Positions 1-12,567 are shown, numbered from the stretch's first letter. The stretch: 64,000 nucleotides of DNA from Heterocephalus glaber (GCF_000247695.1 NW_004624778.1:14060909-14124908); one strand, 5' to 3'. Numbers and translations: made by a program. The notes: generated by a model not told the origin, from the letters alone.

Positions 1-240
1 TTTGCCCAAACCATGCTGTTTTTATCACAGTAGATTTGAGTATAATTTCAGGTCAGGGATTGTGATACTCCCTTCCTTGCCTTTGTTGCTCAGAATTGCC
101 TTTGCCATTTTAGGTCTCTTCTGGTTCCATATGAATTTTAGGATTATTTTTTCTAATTCTGTGGGATATTCTGTTGGGATTTTGATCAGGATTGCATTGA
201 ATCTGTATAAAAATTTTGAAAGTATGGCCATTTTCACTAT
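1..240 (-). mobile_element. L1 ORF2 (reverse transcriptase C-terminal region) fragment
   Basis: Read on the minus strand, about 240-25 encodes a stretch typical of the LINE-1 ORF2 C-terminal half: ANIVKMAIL, then [26 protein letters not shown] and ITIPDLKLY. These are hallmark L1 ORF2 blocks downstream of the reverse transcriptase core. The frame breaks near position 25, but L1-like sequence (an IKTAW-like block) continues to position 1, so the element runs off the left edge. Upstream of about 240 on the minus strand the match to L1 is lost. It is a dead fragment with no intact ORF. Confidence 0.85.
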
Positions 241-1765
241 ATTGGCTCTTTCTGGACCGTCCTTTTTGTAGCACCCACTCCTCAGGCTGATGTCAGGTCT
301 ATGCCATCCTATAGAAAACCTGCTCAAGTTCTCCTGAGAAGTCCACATGCAGGGCTTTGGGAACTTTTCTGTGCACATGTCCTGGGATTTTGTAATTAAC
401 AGGTCATACCTACTTCTCCAGCCAGTTTTGCCATGCCCTAATCTCCTGTCTCACTTCCTTTATTTTAACTTTAATCCTGGTGATTGGTCTTCTCTGAGGC
501 CATCTATGTAGCATCTCTCCTGGGGTTCCACACCTGGAACAGAGGCCTGTCCAAACAAACTATGGCGAAATCTCTCCATTAGTTAGTATACAACTCTACA
601 AATTAGGAAAAAGTCCCTGAGCCTCAAGTCACTTCACAGCCATTTGTCACCAAATATTCACAATGACGGTACAACTCTACAATATCTACAAAGTAGCTCC
701 AGTATCTGTGTGACACACACTTGTACAACTCTCACTGGCTAGTGTGGGTCTCTGATTTTAGTAATAATGGAAATTAAAATTAAAGCTCAAATTTATAGGA
801 AAAAGTCTTAAATAGAAATTAAGAAAAAAACATGGTAAGGGACTTTAATTTGAGGAGCTGACAAAGATCAGGCCATCCCTTAACAAAGGAGAGTAAGAAA
901 AATAGGAAAGGACTCAGCTTAGGTAACCGGAGGGGGCACACTCTGATATAGGGGATCACACTGGCCCACCCACAAAGCCAGGAGTCCAATTTTCAAGAAT
1001 TAGCTGGTGGGCCGAGGTCTGGTCAATCATTATCACAGCCCTAATGTCATAGTTCTAGAATCTTTATGGCTGAGGGATGGTTTCATTTCTAGGAAAGGAT
1101 CGTCTCTATGGTTATTTCCCCTTCCTGGAATCCAGGTGATCACATGTTTAGGAAAATGGCTGGAGACTTCGGGGTGTATCAGGATATTCCTACAAATCTT
1201 ATATCTTGGTTGAAGGAGTATGTGATCATGAAAATTCAGAGCTATTAAATGCTGTGAAGCCAACTTCTATACAGAGACTCCCTAAATAATCAACATACTC
1301 CTAGGTAGAGGTGAGAAGATTTATACTAACAAAGGACACAGAGTAAAGGTCTACGTTTGTTCTGCTTTTAGTTACATATTGGGCATGTGTAGGCACAAGT
1401 GAAGTCATGTTTCATAACAAAAATTGCTTTTATGTCCTTGACTGTCCCAGAAGAAAACACAAATCATGCTTTTAATGAGTAGCATATAAGGGCCAAGATT
1501 GTGCCCGTTCCCTATCCTGTGGTGGTCCCTATGTCATAACTATGTCATTAACTATTAGGGAATAGGAATGTTATAGTGATAGGGCCTGTGAAGTTAGAAT
1601 CCTGAAGAAAAAGGCAGCTGGGGTATAGGAGGAAGAACAAGAGGTTGGACTCTTCCCAGGCCTTCCCACCACATGGACACTATGCTAATATTAGTGCATG
1701 AATCTGCTGGCTCACAGGTGCCATCTATATGACCACAGAATTTCCAGTGTCCCCCAATTAATTCT
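241..1765. other. Intergenic DNA, no gene recognised
   Basis: No coding potential, RNA gene or named repeat could be identified. Short ORFs on both strands have no recognisable motifs. Parts may be decayed LTR or LINE sequence. Confidence 0.5.
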
Positions 1766-1926
1766 CTTTCTCTCTCTCTCTCCCTTTTTGAGACAGGGTC
1801 TCACTATGTAGTTTAGGCTGGCCTTGAACTCACTATGTAGCCCAGGCTGGCCTTGAACTTGTGCTGATCCTCCTGCCTCAGCCTCTTGAGTGCTGGAATT
1901 ACAGGTGCATATTACCATGCCCCACT
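1766..1926 (-). mobile_element. B1 SINE with internal duplication
   Basis: A reverse-oriented B1: GAGACAGGGTCTCACTATG, then two near-identical 29-base copies of the CACTATGTAG...CTTGAACT block, then CTCCTGCCTCAGCCTC and a GGAATTACAGG block. The duplicated segment is the rodent B1 signature. An 11-bp direct repeat (CAATTAATTCT) at 1755-1765 and 1927-1937 is its TSD, and a CT-rich stretch takes the place of the A-tail on this strand. Confidence 0.9.
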
Positions 1927-2266
1927 CAATTAATTCTGTCTCTGGGATGTGAACCATTGAGGTTCACAGGCCACAAGCCACTTGGGGGCAGTGTCTTACT
2001 GCTGCAGCAGCTGCTCAGGTGGCTGTTTCCGGGGACTCAGAAAGCTGCAAGCACTTTTGATGCTAGCACTGGTGTCTGGTGTTCCATTTTGTCTTTGTCC
2101 ATGCTGCCAGAATCACACTGCATTCTGGGTAGAAATATCCAACACAAATCTTCCCTGGTTCTATCTGGCTCCTAGAAACTTCAGCAGCAACACTTATGTC
2201 CCAAGCCTCTGGCTTTCCTTCATAAAAAGTGTCCCCAAGGTCCTGTCTTCTAGTCTCACCCCTTGA

Positions 2267-4615
2267 ACTCACATTGACAACTTTTGCCCCACAGAATGGC
2301 CATTCCCTGCAAATACATGAAGGATGAGCCCCACCAGTTTGTTAGATTCTAAATACCTATCATTGGATATCAGAGATACTTGCAAGAATCTGTAATAGTA
2401 ATTTTGGAGAATAGACATTTTCTTTAGGGCAGGAAGGAATTTCCAAATTTTTAGTGAGTTGGAATAACTTTTTCTTTCTTGCAACCATATTGTTATCGGT
2501 ACAAAAGGTTGATATATGTAAAAGGGACTAAAATTCTTGAGCAGCTTGTGTTTTGGGGTATTTGCCTGTGTGTGTTGATCCACATGTACATTAGTTCCAG
2601 GTTAGAAGATTAGAAAGGAAGCCCCTGCCTGCTTTAATCTTTCCTTTGTGGGAATCCCAGCACACTTAGGAAAGGATGGCTAAGGACGTTAGCCAGTATC
2701 CAGAGCACCTGGAGGGACCTTCAGAACTTGGCCTGAAGGAGTTTCTGCGCTGAACACCAAAAAAAAAAAAATAAGCATTCAGTTTTCAGGTAGGCAGATA
2801 CCTGTGTTTGGACAAGTAACTATGCCCAATCCTTTACTAAAAATTTCCTCAGTTCCTTCTTAGTCTTTCAAATGCACCAAACCTTTCTCTTGAGCTTTTC
2901 TAGGGGCAATTATTTCCATTCTCACCCAACCCAATTTAAAAATTAATGCATGTTAAGAGAAATTAATGTGCTAGCCTGCATGGGTGAGTGGAGTAGAGGG
3001 AAAGAAAACTTGAACATAGGTTAGGAGACCATGACTATAGGATTTTTCATTAACTACTGTGTGCTGCCAATGAAGCTAGGTTCTCCATGGCTCAATGTCT
3101 ACCATGGATGTCCATCCAACCTTTTAGATTTCCTGGGCTGCACTGAATGAAGATGAATTATCTTTGGACTACATATTAAATATATAATACAGGGAATGTT
3201 ATACATAACAAAATTCCCTTATTTAAAAAATATTTTTTATTGTAACAGTTAAAGAAGGCAAGTTGCTCATGGGTGGCAGGTTGGACACACTGGGTAGGTT
3301 TAAATTAAGTTAGTCTTTAAGGTCCAAGGTGAATATTTTCTTGAGTATCTAGAGATACTCTCTCCCACCTCCTTTTCCCTCCTTTTCCATTTACCCCTCT
3401 TTGTCCTTCCTTTTTCCCTTCACTCTTTTTCTGTATGTCTGTTGTTTTTATTCCTAGACTTCTACAGAGGCTCTTTTATTTTCATCACCAAGCAATTTGT
3501 GCCAGCGAATGTGATGCAAATAAAGTTAGACAAGATTTTGTTCTTGACTGAATAAGAATTGCTCCACTTGAATTTACAACAAAACAACCACCCAGTCCTC
3601 TAAACTGATTCTATTCCAAGTTTCTTGACTTCTGAATTTAAAGAACAAGCTGTTCTTGAGGGGGGTTAATTATAAAATGTTTGGTCCACCTCCTTCCCCA
3701 TTGGTGACCAACATGAAATGTATCCCCAGAAAAATGTGCAAAGTCGGTACTGTTCTCCAAAGTGAGGACTTTCCCCTCTCCTGTTAGGTCAGGGAACCCA
3801 CATTTAAAATTTGAGTTATCTATGAAGCCAGGCCTACCTAAGGACATCAGTTAAAGATTCTCAAAACTGTTAGTATTTTCTGTCACACATACACCCCCGA
3901 CTTTGATAGTTCCTGTCAAAACAGGCTGGCACGGCATCTGCAACTCGGACTTTCCAAATGTTCTCTCTTGCTTCTGGAAATGAGTGGCAGTGGTGGGCTG
4001 GAAAATCTGGAAAGAATAAGAAAAACTCCAAAAATAGGGAGCAGCTTGAACTTCCTACTATCAGTCAGTGGAGAAGTTGTTTCAACTACTTGAGGTGGAT
4101 GATGTAACATGAATGAATGATGGAAATAAAAATAACTTCTTTTCACCATTTTGATCAAGGAAATGAAAAAGTCAAATTGGAACAAATGGAATAAGAAAGA
4201 CCTTGGTACTCAAAGTCCAAGATAGGTAAGACCTGAAGAGATCCTACTTGTTCAACTGAGTGACTGCTGGGCAGTTATTGTCATACCACAGCTGTGGCCA
4301 CAAAAGTCACAACTGTTATTCTAGTACAGGGGAGAAGGGAATTAGGGACCAAAAAATATCCAATCTACCACAGAGAGTCAATGCTGGAAAATATAGGTGA
4401 GTAAGCTTTGTGCTGATCCCTAGTAAATTCCAAAAGAGATTACTTAATGGATGGTTCCTGGGTACTCTAACAGTGATTATAAGAAGCCACCTCAATTTCA
4501 TTAAAAATAAATCAGGTCAATGTAATTTCAGGTCTTCCTTCTCCCTTAAATTTACTTAACAATAAAATAAGGGAATCTGGTAGTTATATTTTATTTGGAT
4601 TTTAGAAGTAACTTT
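2267..4615. other. Intergenic DNA, no gene recognised
   Basis: About 2.3 kb of ordinary AT-rich sequence with only short chance ORFs. No SINE or LINE block and no exon with convincing splice sites was seen. Much of it is probably decayed repeat. Confidence 0.5.
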
Positions 4616-4632
4616 AAATTTTTTCCATGATA

Positions 4633-4763
4633 CTTTTTTGTTTTGTTTTGTTTTTTAAGGCAGGGTCTCATTGTGCAATTCAATCAGGGCTCTAACTTGT
4701 GTTCCTACCACCTTAGCCTCCTGCGTGCTGGGACTAAAATTGTGTGCCACAATGCCAGGCCCA
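4633..4763 (-). mobile_element. B1-related SINE
   Basis: Reverse B1 with a (TTTTG)n-type tail, a CAGGGTCTCA block, CCTCCTGCGTGCTGGGACT and a degraded B1 5' end. Similar sequences of about 16 bases (AAATTTTT...CATGATA) on each side look like a diverged TSD. The 29-base duplication is absent or eroded. Confidence 0.75.
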
Positions 4764-5460
4764 TAAATTTTTCTCATGATATTATTGAAGACAAAAGAAA
4801 TACAGACCCTATAATAGTGTGGTTAAAGTCACAGGTGTTTATGCAATTATTCTTAAGCACTTTTGGTTAACAGGCCATGTGTCCATGTAAAGGGACTCTG
4901 TCCAGCATGCTAGGGAGCTCTGCTTTTAGCTCTGTCCCAGCCACCATTTACATGACCAATTTGTGTGAGGACAGAGGTGCGAGTGAAGCAAGCACAGCCT
5001 GAAATTACAGATAGAAACTTAAAGCTTGAAATTCAACAGAAATAAATGCCAACCACTCTACTTAGACATTAAAAAAAAAATCAAACAGAAATCAAGCACA
5101 GGATGAAGAACCTCAGGAGAATGATATGGGAGAATGAAGAAAACTTTAAAACTTGATTGGAAATCATAAGGGAAGACTTGATTAAAGAGAAAATGGAACT
5201 TATTCTTACATAGGAAGACTCAGTATTACAAAGATGTCAAATGTCCCTCAACTGATAAATATGTTAGTAAATGAGTTCAATTCATCATACTTTGAGAGAT
5301 TACTGGCATGCTTAGAATTTTTTCTGTAGACTCATTTAATCAGGAAGGAGCAAGCTTGGGCTTCCCAGGTACTGGCAGCGTTCTATGGGTGGTTGTGGAT
5401 GGTTGTGCCAGGGCATTTGCTTTATAAAGACACATTTCGCTTTTTAAAATACCTTTCCTC

Positions 5461-5567
5461 AGTGGTGGCCAGGGATTTAGTTCAGTGGTTCCACTGCTTG
5501 CCTCGCAAGCTCAAGGTCCAGAGTTTGATCCCCCGTACCAAAAAAAAAAAAAAAAGAGCAAACAAAT
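5461..5567 (+). mobile_element. tRNA-derived ID-like SINE
   Basis: Contains GGGATTTAGTTCAGTGG (box A-like), then a GAGTTTGATCC block (box B-like), a GTACC end and an A-rich tail. A perfect 15-bp TSD (AAAATACCTTTCCTC) flanks it at 5446-5460 and 5568-5582, so it is a recent L1-mediated insertion. It resembles a tRNA only through the promoter boxes and is not a tRNA gene. Confidence 0.92.
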
Positions 5568-6389
5568 AAAATACCTTTCCTCTTCTCCTCAGAGGCAATT
5601 ACTACTCAACTCTTATGATAATCAATTCTTACCCCTTAGTTTGAATATTGGAATAAATTATGCTTTTTTGAATAGTTTTGAACTTAATGTGAATGGAATT
5701 AAGAATGTGCAAGGCCCTGGATTCAGTCCCCAGTGCTGGACCACAGGATATGAGAATCTTCAATTTTAGTTGCTAACACCAAACCATTTTTCAAAATAAT
5801 TGTAGTAGCATATACTCCTCCTGCCAAAGTGTGTGAACATTCTCATTCTTCCACATAAATACCAAGTGTTGATATTGTCAGATTGTTAAGTTTTAATAAA
5901 TATAGTAGTTATAAGTATCTTCAAAAATACTTGTTGCATGTATATTTAAGTTTATATCCTCAAAAAGTTTTAAACAAATCCTTCCTACCCTGGGATATAT
6001 TAAGAACATTAGTATATTTTTATTTTCTCTTGGTCCCATGCTACCTCTGAAACCTTACACACTCTCACCTATGTTGTTATCACCCAGAATTTTGGACCTA
6101 ATTTTTAAAAATAATGTTGTTCTAAACAATGCTTGTTATATATTTTACTTTTAGCTTTGTATCATTATATCTTCTATTTCTTTACTTCTTTCTGGGTTCA
6201 CTTTCCATCTTGGAGAACTTTGTCTGGTAGTCTTCATGAAAACATCTGTGAGTGATAAACTTTGTCAGTATGGCAATGTTTGTATTTCATGGTACATAAT
6301 AGGTATCATTTCATATCACTGGAGAAAAGGTGAATAATTTAACCAATAATTGTTTGACATTAGATCGCTACTTTACTCTTCACAATAAA

Positions 6390-7300
6390 ATCAGGTGGAC
6401 CCAAGATCTAAGAGTAAACCAAACTGTAATAAATCAAAATGTGAGTCATTATTTCTATGTAATCTTGGAGTAGGGAATTCCTCCTATAATATGACATAAA
6501 ACCTCAAACTTTACCTTCAAGAAAAAATATCATTAAATTCAAATATAACTGTGAAACTGTGAAAAATTGCAACACATGAAAAGCAAATAATTTATTTTCT
6601 TTATATACAAATAAGTTTAAAAGCCAATAAGTAAAACAAAGAAACCTATGGAAAAGTAGCTGAAGAATAGGAATATTAAATTTACATATAAAGAAATACA
6701 ACTGATCAGCTTTATTTAAAAATAAAAAATGCAAAATAAAACAAGTCATTTTCACCTACAGATTAACAAAGGTCAAGTGATTTTTAATCTCCAGTGTTAG
6801 CATGAGTATTAAGTAAATATGTGAAGAGAAATTTTTGTGATCTTCTTGATGAACAATTTGGTAATCTCTATCAAAATCTAAACCAATTTACACATGAACT
6901 TTTTTTCGCACTTGTGAGGCAGGCAGTGGAACCACTAAATCCCTGGCCCCTACACATGAACTTTTAATTCATATATAACTAAGCTTCCAGGAATTTATCC
7001 TAAGGGCATGGTTACACAACTGCACAAAGATGTATGCCAAGTTAATCAATAAGATATTGGCTAAGTCAACCATTAAGAAACATCTTTATAGGTAGAGATC
7101 CTCTGCAGCCATTGAGAATATTGCAGATTGATACATCTCGGTATGAAAAGATGCCGATATTTTGTTAAGTATAAAAGAAAAAGTGCATAAAAATATGCAC
7201 ATTATGATTCCATTTGTTAAAAAGATGTTATATATGCTTATGAACACAGAAAATTTCTGAAAAGATAAAAAGGAACTTCTAACAATGACAACTTCTGAAA
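6390..7300 (+). mobile_element. Probable old LINE-1 (L1M-type) 3' region
   Basis: AT-rich sequence with sense blocks reminiscent of old L1 3' ends, for example CAGGAATTTATCCTAAG, the GATGTATGCCAAG area and TTATGATTCCATTTGTTAAAA. No intact reading frame remains. It is interrupted by a short SINE-derived insertion at 6904-6950. The assignment is by texture only. Confidence 0.4.
6904..6950 (-). mobile_element. 47-bp 3'-truncated ID-like SINE with perfect TSD
   Basis: Read on the minus strand it begins GGGGCCAGGGATTTAG, continues through TGGTTCCACTGCCTGCC and stops at CACAAGTGCG. That is only the 5' half of the ID-like SINE, without the box B-like block or GGTACC end. A perfect 15-bp direct repeat (TACACATGAACTTTT) lies at 6889-6903 and 6951-6965. 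Only three A residues beyond the TSD follow the SINE, so the copy is almost tail-less. Confidence 0.85.
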
Positions 7301-7330
7301 AGTAGGGCTGGCAATGGAAGTAAGAACCTG

Positions 7331-8250
7331 ACATTTCATTTGATATTCTTGTCTACTTAAAGGGTTTCATCATAGACACTCATTTCTAAAGGAGGTTTAA
7401 ATAAACCAAATCTTTGTTTGTGGCCACCATGTGACTTGATTTCCCTAACCTATACTATTATAACATCCACAGAAAGTAAAATGATCACACCCCTTCAGGT
7501 GGGAGTCTGGAATGAACTGACTATGAGGTGAAGAACTTCCTGACACCTGGACCATCTCTTTGGCCTGCCTCATGAGAGGGGAGTTTCTATATTCCCACAT
7601 GCTTCCAGCCCTTAATAAGGAAACAGCTCTGTTTGGATGGGAAACTAAACAATTCTGAAAACTTTTTTCAACTCTAGAATGTTGTGATTTTAAAATCTAA
7701 TTAACATTCAGAATTGGGGAAATAAATCTACTCTAAGATGTCTAGGGTCATGTCAAAATAATACAAGAACCAATTCAAAGGCTATCCCTGGCCAAAGTTG
7801 GGGCATTTGGAGATCAATAAGAAAAATATGTGCATTGGATTCAAACACACACACAATGTAAAGTTTCAGAAGTTTGTAACAACAATAAAAATAAAAACAT
7901 CATTGATCATTTTGGGAGATTGCTAGGGTACCAATTCCTTGTATTGAAAGTTGATAAATATAAGAAGATAGAATCAAGCATTTATTCTGCCTTTTAGGAT
8001 TTGTTCGGCTTTTTAGGGCATCCAAGGAATTTATGAGGAAAATTCCCCTACATAAATGAATCATAGCTAATTATTGTAGAAACAATAAAAGAATTAGAAA
8101 ATCACAAATTTAAGGTATAATACACACACATACATACATAGACATTGCTAATCAGTGATTGCTAAAAGCATCTAGATGAAAGCAGTTAGGGAATCACAAA
8201 ATGGATAAGATCAGCTTCATATGAACTCACAATGTTGGCATCAATAGGTG
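7331..8250. other. Intergenic DNA, no gene recognised
   Basis: AT-rich sequence without recognised exons or repeats, apart from short CA tracts near 7843 and 8116. Confidence 0.5.
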
Positions 8251-8254
8251 GGAC

Positions 8255-8580
8255 AGCCACTCATTAAGTGCAGCCTTACATGGTATACAAGGAAATACAG
8301 AACACTTTCCATGAAATAGTCTTGCCTCTCCCCCAGATTTAGGCTAAATCAGATAAAGTTTAAGATCCACCAGAAAAATACAGGGGGTAGTGGTACATGT
8401 TTAACAGCACCACAAAATACAATTAGCCAAGGCCTTAAAGAGATAAATTCTAAATTGTAAAAATCACCCACGGTATAAAAAAGAAATAGCACATACAATG
8501 AAGTACACCCTTATATGGTGTACTAGGGAATACAGAACACTTTCCATGAAATATTCTTGTCTCTCCCCAGATATGCACAA
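8255..8580. repeat. Diverged direct repeat pair
   Basis: Two related segments of about 70-80 bp, roughly 8262-8340 and 8500-8577, share the core GAATACAGAACACTTTCC or close variants followed by ATGAAATA.TCTTG.CTCTCCCC. They lie in the same orientation about 237 bp apart. They may be a local tandem duplication or two pieces of one unclassified repeat. Confidence 0.75.
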
Positions 8581-8599
8581 GGAATAGCTATGCATCAAA

Positions 8600-9795
8600 T
8601 GAGACGTGTAACCGCAAAATGCAATTTATAGATCTTGTTTGGATCTTGAATTGGACATAACAACTATGACAGACATTTTTGGACAATCAGAAAGACTTGA
8701 ATATGGACTGATGTTGGGGAATTATTGTACATTTTGTGGCATAGTTTTGTGGTTGCATATTTTTAAAGTTCTCATCTCTTACAAATACACATGGAAGTAT
8801 TTATAGATGAAATATGATGTCTGAGATATTCTTTAAAATAATTCATTAGAAATGTGTGGAATGCATGAAAAAGGAATAACAGAAAACAAATTTTTTTGTA
8901 CAGGGGATAGAGTTGAGGGGTTCTATTTTTGTGTATATTTGAAGTTTTCGTTTATAAAAAAGCATATGTAAAGCATGCATCATTGTTTCTAGGAAGTACT
9001 CAAATATGTCAGCTATAATTGTAATGATTGTAAGCACAGAAAAAATTCTAGTTTTTCTGACAAAGTTAATCAAAGATATTGTAATTGACAACATAATATG
9101 ATTTTGTTTAGTGTGTACCTTAACAGGGAGAAGCAGATGGGATTAGGTAAGGGCTGTGCCTCTCCATTTAACATATTTACTTAATGTCTCAAATATTGCA
9201 AATAAATTCTTGGACTGTGAAACAGAAAATTTTAAAAACTCTCAAATTTTCAAGCTAGAAATTTAAGTTTCTTTGGTTTAATGTTTGTAGATGACAGTTT
9301 ATTTTTGGCATTCTTTGTTTAAATAATTTCTTCCTTTTTTCTAGTTAATATGTGCACACTTTTATAACCCAGCTATAAAGAAAAATTAAATTAACTGAAA
9401 TTTTCAAATGACCATTAAGTAATTCATGTGATAAATAGATATGAAATCTAATTTTTTTCACTCTTTTAGACTCATTTTGCACATACTCTGTGACCATACA
9501 ATTAATCCAGTTAACTTCTGATTAGTCCCTAATAGGTTAGGGGGGTTCATTACATCTTGAGGACAATTTGCCTCAAGAAAATAGAAACCTCCCAGTCACT
9601 TCCTTCTGTGCTGGTATGGTCATATTGCTTTTTAACTGGGCACTCATGTGATATGGGCTGATGCTGGGTTAAGGAGTAGAAGCTGAAGAGAGCTGCAGGT
9701 CTTAATAAATAACGAGAAGAATTTAGAGTTTCTGGAGACAGTCTAGTGAGAGTAAAGAAGGGCAAGAAAAGGGAGCTGGAGGGCCAAGAGGGAGC
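8600..9795. other. Intergenic DNA, no gene recognised
   Basis: AT-rich, with no coding exon, RNA gene or clear repeat family. Confidence 0.5.
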
Positions 9796-9814
9796 CAGGT
9801 AGTTGATGCCAAAT

Positions 9815-9882
9815 ATCTATACCTATATCTGTATCTATATATCTCTATATATCTATATCCATATATCTATATCTCTATAGAG
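9815..9882. repeat. (TATATC)n-type low-complexity tract
   Basis: Imperfect repeats of TATCTATATC/TCTATA units. Confidence 0.9.
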
Positions 9883-10462
9883 GAGAGAGTCTGGCCGGTG
9901 AGTGGCACAGTGACCAAAAAACCTTTATGAAGAGGGAGGGCTAATGTACAATTTAAAACTGTGTTTCTGCAATATGAATATTTTTAGTTTCCTCCAAGCT
10001 TGCTATAACAAAAAAAGGCCTTTACTATCAAGTTTGGTTTATTTCTTATTGCTTTCTTGGTAAAAGGGCAAAGGAGATCAAAGAAATAGGCTATGCCTAT
10101 CAAGATAGGTAATCAAATAAATGAGGCAGGATATTAGGGTGTGGCAAACTGTCTGGGGAAGTGGGCATGATCTGTTAATTATAAAGTTCAGGACACTCCC
10201 CAGAACAGATCCCAACCCCTGCAGGTGGAACCAGTCAGAGAGTGCTATCTTCAACTGTTCTTGCCAGAACTCAAGCGGGTTTTTGATAGGATGATGTAGG
10301 CCTGACATCAACCTGAGGAGCAGAAGATACAAAAAGATGGCCGCCACTGAGCTTTAGGCCACTGTGCTCTTTCACAGGGTTTCACTCTGTAGAGTGGGCT
10401 TCTTTTCCTACTTTTTGGCCCACACTCACTCTGCAGAGCGTTTTCTTTTTTTTTGGCAAACC

Positions 10463-10550
10463 TTTTTTTTTTTTTTGGTACCAGGGATCCAGCTCAGGAC
10501 CTTGTGCTTGGGAGGCAGGCGTTGGAACCACTGAGGTAAATCCCCCGCCC
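10463..10550 (-). mobile_element. tRNA-derived ID-like SINE
   Basis: Reverse orientation: T-run, GGTACCAGGGATCCAGCTC, GACCTTGTGCTTGGGAGGC, then GAACCACTGAGGTAAATCC and CCCGCCC. Approximate TSDs (GGCAAACCTT and TGCATACCTT) flank it. Confidence 0.9.
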
Positions 10551-10918
10551 TGCATACCTTTAATAAATGTATCTTTTGTGCTTTTCTTAACCAGTTCTTT
10601 GTTCAGGACAGAAAGAACCTAGAAACCAACTCTAGAAGGAGACTCTGAGGAATAGTGTAAAGTTCATAAACTAAAGTCATCCATCAGAAAAAAGATATTA
10701 GAGCCAAGGTGACTGTAAGCATATAAGCCTTTGGTCATGTGCAGAAATTAGGGGTCAGAGTTTAGGCTTTCTACAAGCTGTGGAGAGGGAGTTTGTGCCA
10801 ATCCTGTCCAGCAGAGTTACCCGGTTGATAATGAATTGTAAGAACCTGCTATTTGCATTTGTTTTTAAACATTTCCCAGCCTTCAAGAAGGTGATGTCTA
10901 ATTACTTTTCCTTATTTT

Positions 10919-11025
10919 TCCAGACAGGGCTCTCTCTTTCTTGCCCAGGTGGGTCTTGAATTCCTGAGCTCAAGTGATCCTCCTGCCTCAGCTGCACTAC
11001 AGGTGAACATCTCTACACCCAGCTA
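10919..11025 (-). mobile_element. B1 SINE fragment
   Basis: Reverse B1 without the internal duplication: CAGACAGGGCTCTCTC, CCCAGGTGGGTCTTGAATTC, AAGTGATCCTCCTGCCTCAG and a TACAGGTGAACA block. The Alu/B1-like AAGTGATCC wording suggests an older, proto-B1-type copy. Confidence 0.75.
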
Positions 11026-11402
11026 TGATGTGGTTTCTACTGTTGAAACAAAAGCTAAGTTCCCTTCATTAGTTCCCTTCATACTGTCCTCTTTGAGTCC
11101 AAATAGTTATAATCAGCTCAGTCTCTCTTCATATGAAAGTGGTTCAATTCGAATTGGCTTTTCAGTTGAACTTCTGTGACTCATTTCTAGTATGACTCAT
11201 TTCTTGAACAAGGCAGTGTTTAAAACAAATATTAACCAAATTCAGTGCTTCTGATCCTTACTTCTGACATCAAGGGAATTAAGTGCACCCTGAATTTTGG
11301 TCATCTTAGATGATGCAAGAGGGCCCCAGGAAGCCCCACCTTTCAGTTGTGGCTTTGTCCCTTAACTCACAGGGTGACCTTGAACCTTCAGTCTCCTTAT
11401 CT

Positions 11403-11482
11403 GAAAAATAGGTGCTCAGCAGTAGAGCACTTGCCTAGCATGAGAGGGCCCTAGGTTCAATCCCCAGCACTTCCCCTCTCAA
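11403..11482 (+). mobile_element. ID/dID SINE fragment
   Basis: GGTGCTCAGCAGTAGAGCAC, TTGCCTAGCATGAGAGG, then CCTAGGTTCAATCCCCAGC (box B-like). It is an older ID subtype than the GGTACC-ending family. Confidence 0.8.
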
Positions 11483-11489
11483 ACAGGAT

Positions 11490-12430
11490 AACAAACCTGT
11501 ACTTCCTTCCTCCTATGACTGTTGAAAAGATTGAAAGAGATAGCATATCAACAGTGTTTTTTAGAATACATTTTAAAAAGTTAATAATTGGCTGATGATA
11601 CTTAGACAAATAGACCTATTTGTCTTTTTCAGAACTATTTCACTTAGCAATGTACCTGAGAAAAGAGTTACTGAACCCAGAATGTTCTTTATTTCTCAGT
11701 GGGTGATCTGGAAATGGTCTAAAAAAATACAAAATTGGGAGCCCCTTTAAACCTTCCTTTTAGTTAATTTTCCTTCAAGCATCAAAGCTGGCCAAAAACC
11801 CAACTAACTTCCAGTTTCTCTCCAATGTACAAACTGCACAGAGAACTTGAGCCAAACTTACTTCAGCAGTTACTACCCTGAGGCTCTTGATGGTTCAGAA
11901 AGCACTTCTGCAAGCCAAAAAGCAGATCACCAAAGAGGGCCAAACTCAGTGAGATACCTGAGGAGAAGTGACACCCAGTGGTGTCTTCCAGCTCTCCTGC
12001 TGGTTCCAACATCTTGATTACTTTTCTCTTCTGTGGTCACTCTTGAATTCTCTTTCTTCTTCGAGGAAATAAAGTTGAAGAACATCCAGGACTAAACCCA
12101 TGCAAATGTTTATCAGACTTAAATAATAGGAGCTGAGCTTTTTATGACAGGGTAGAGTCACTATTGTGACACACTAGAATCCAAAGCAATTTAAGAGCAA
12201 GCTCCTCCCAACAAACCTAGCGATTCCTGGAAACTGACTTCCTTGACCCTGGTTTCCCAGTCTCTGGGTCCTGACAGCTACAACAGGTCAGTTACAGTCA
12301 CACACTTAATGAGAACACAGTCCCACTCTGTTCCTTCTCCATTTTTCTCTTAGATATATTCTTTCCTCGTGCTTACCTTTTTTCTCCTCTTTTTTCCATT
12401 CTTAACAAGAACAAGTGTGCCTACTTTATT
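11490..12430. other. Intergenic DNA, no gene recognised
   Basis: Unique-looking sequence with no convincing exon or repeat. Confidence 0.5.
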
Positions 12431-12441
12431 CCTTTTTCTTC

Positions 12442-12512
<71 letters not shown>
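12442..12512. repeat. Compound (TG)n(AG)n microsatellite
   Basis: About 11 TG units run directly into about 24 AG units, with no interruption at the junction. Confidence 0.98.
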
Positions 12513-12514
<2 letters not shown>

Positions 12515-12567
12515 CAGATTAAACCCAAGGCTTTTGAACTAGGTTTCATCCTCCCAACTTTTTGCTT

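Noticed and set aside
5461..5567. tRNA gene (box A and box B present)
   Set aside because: The element ends in GGTACC-poly(A) with a TSD and recurs many times; it is a tRNA-derived SINE and does not fold as a standard tRNA.
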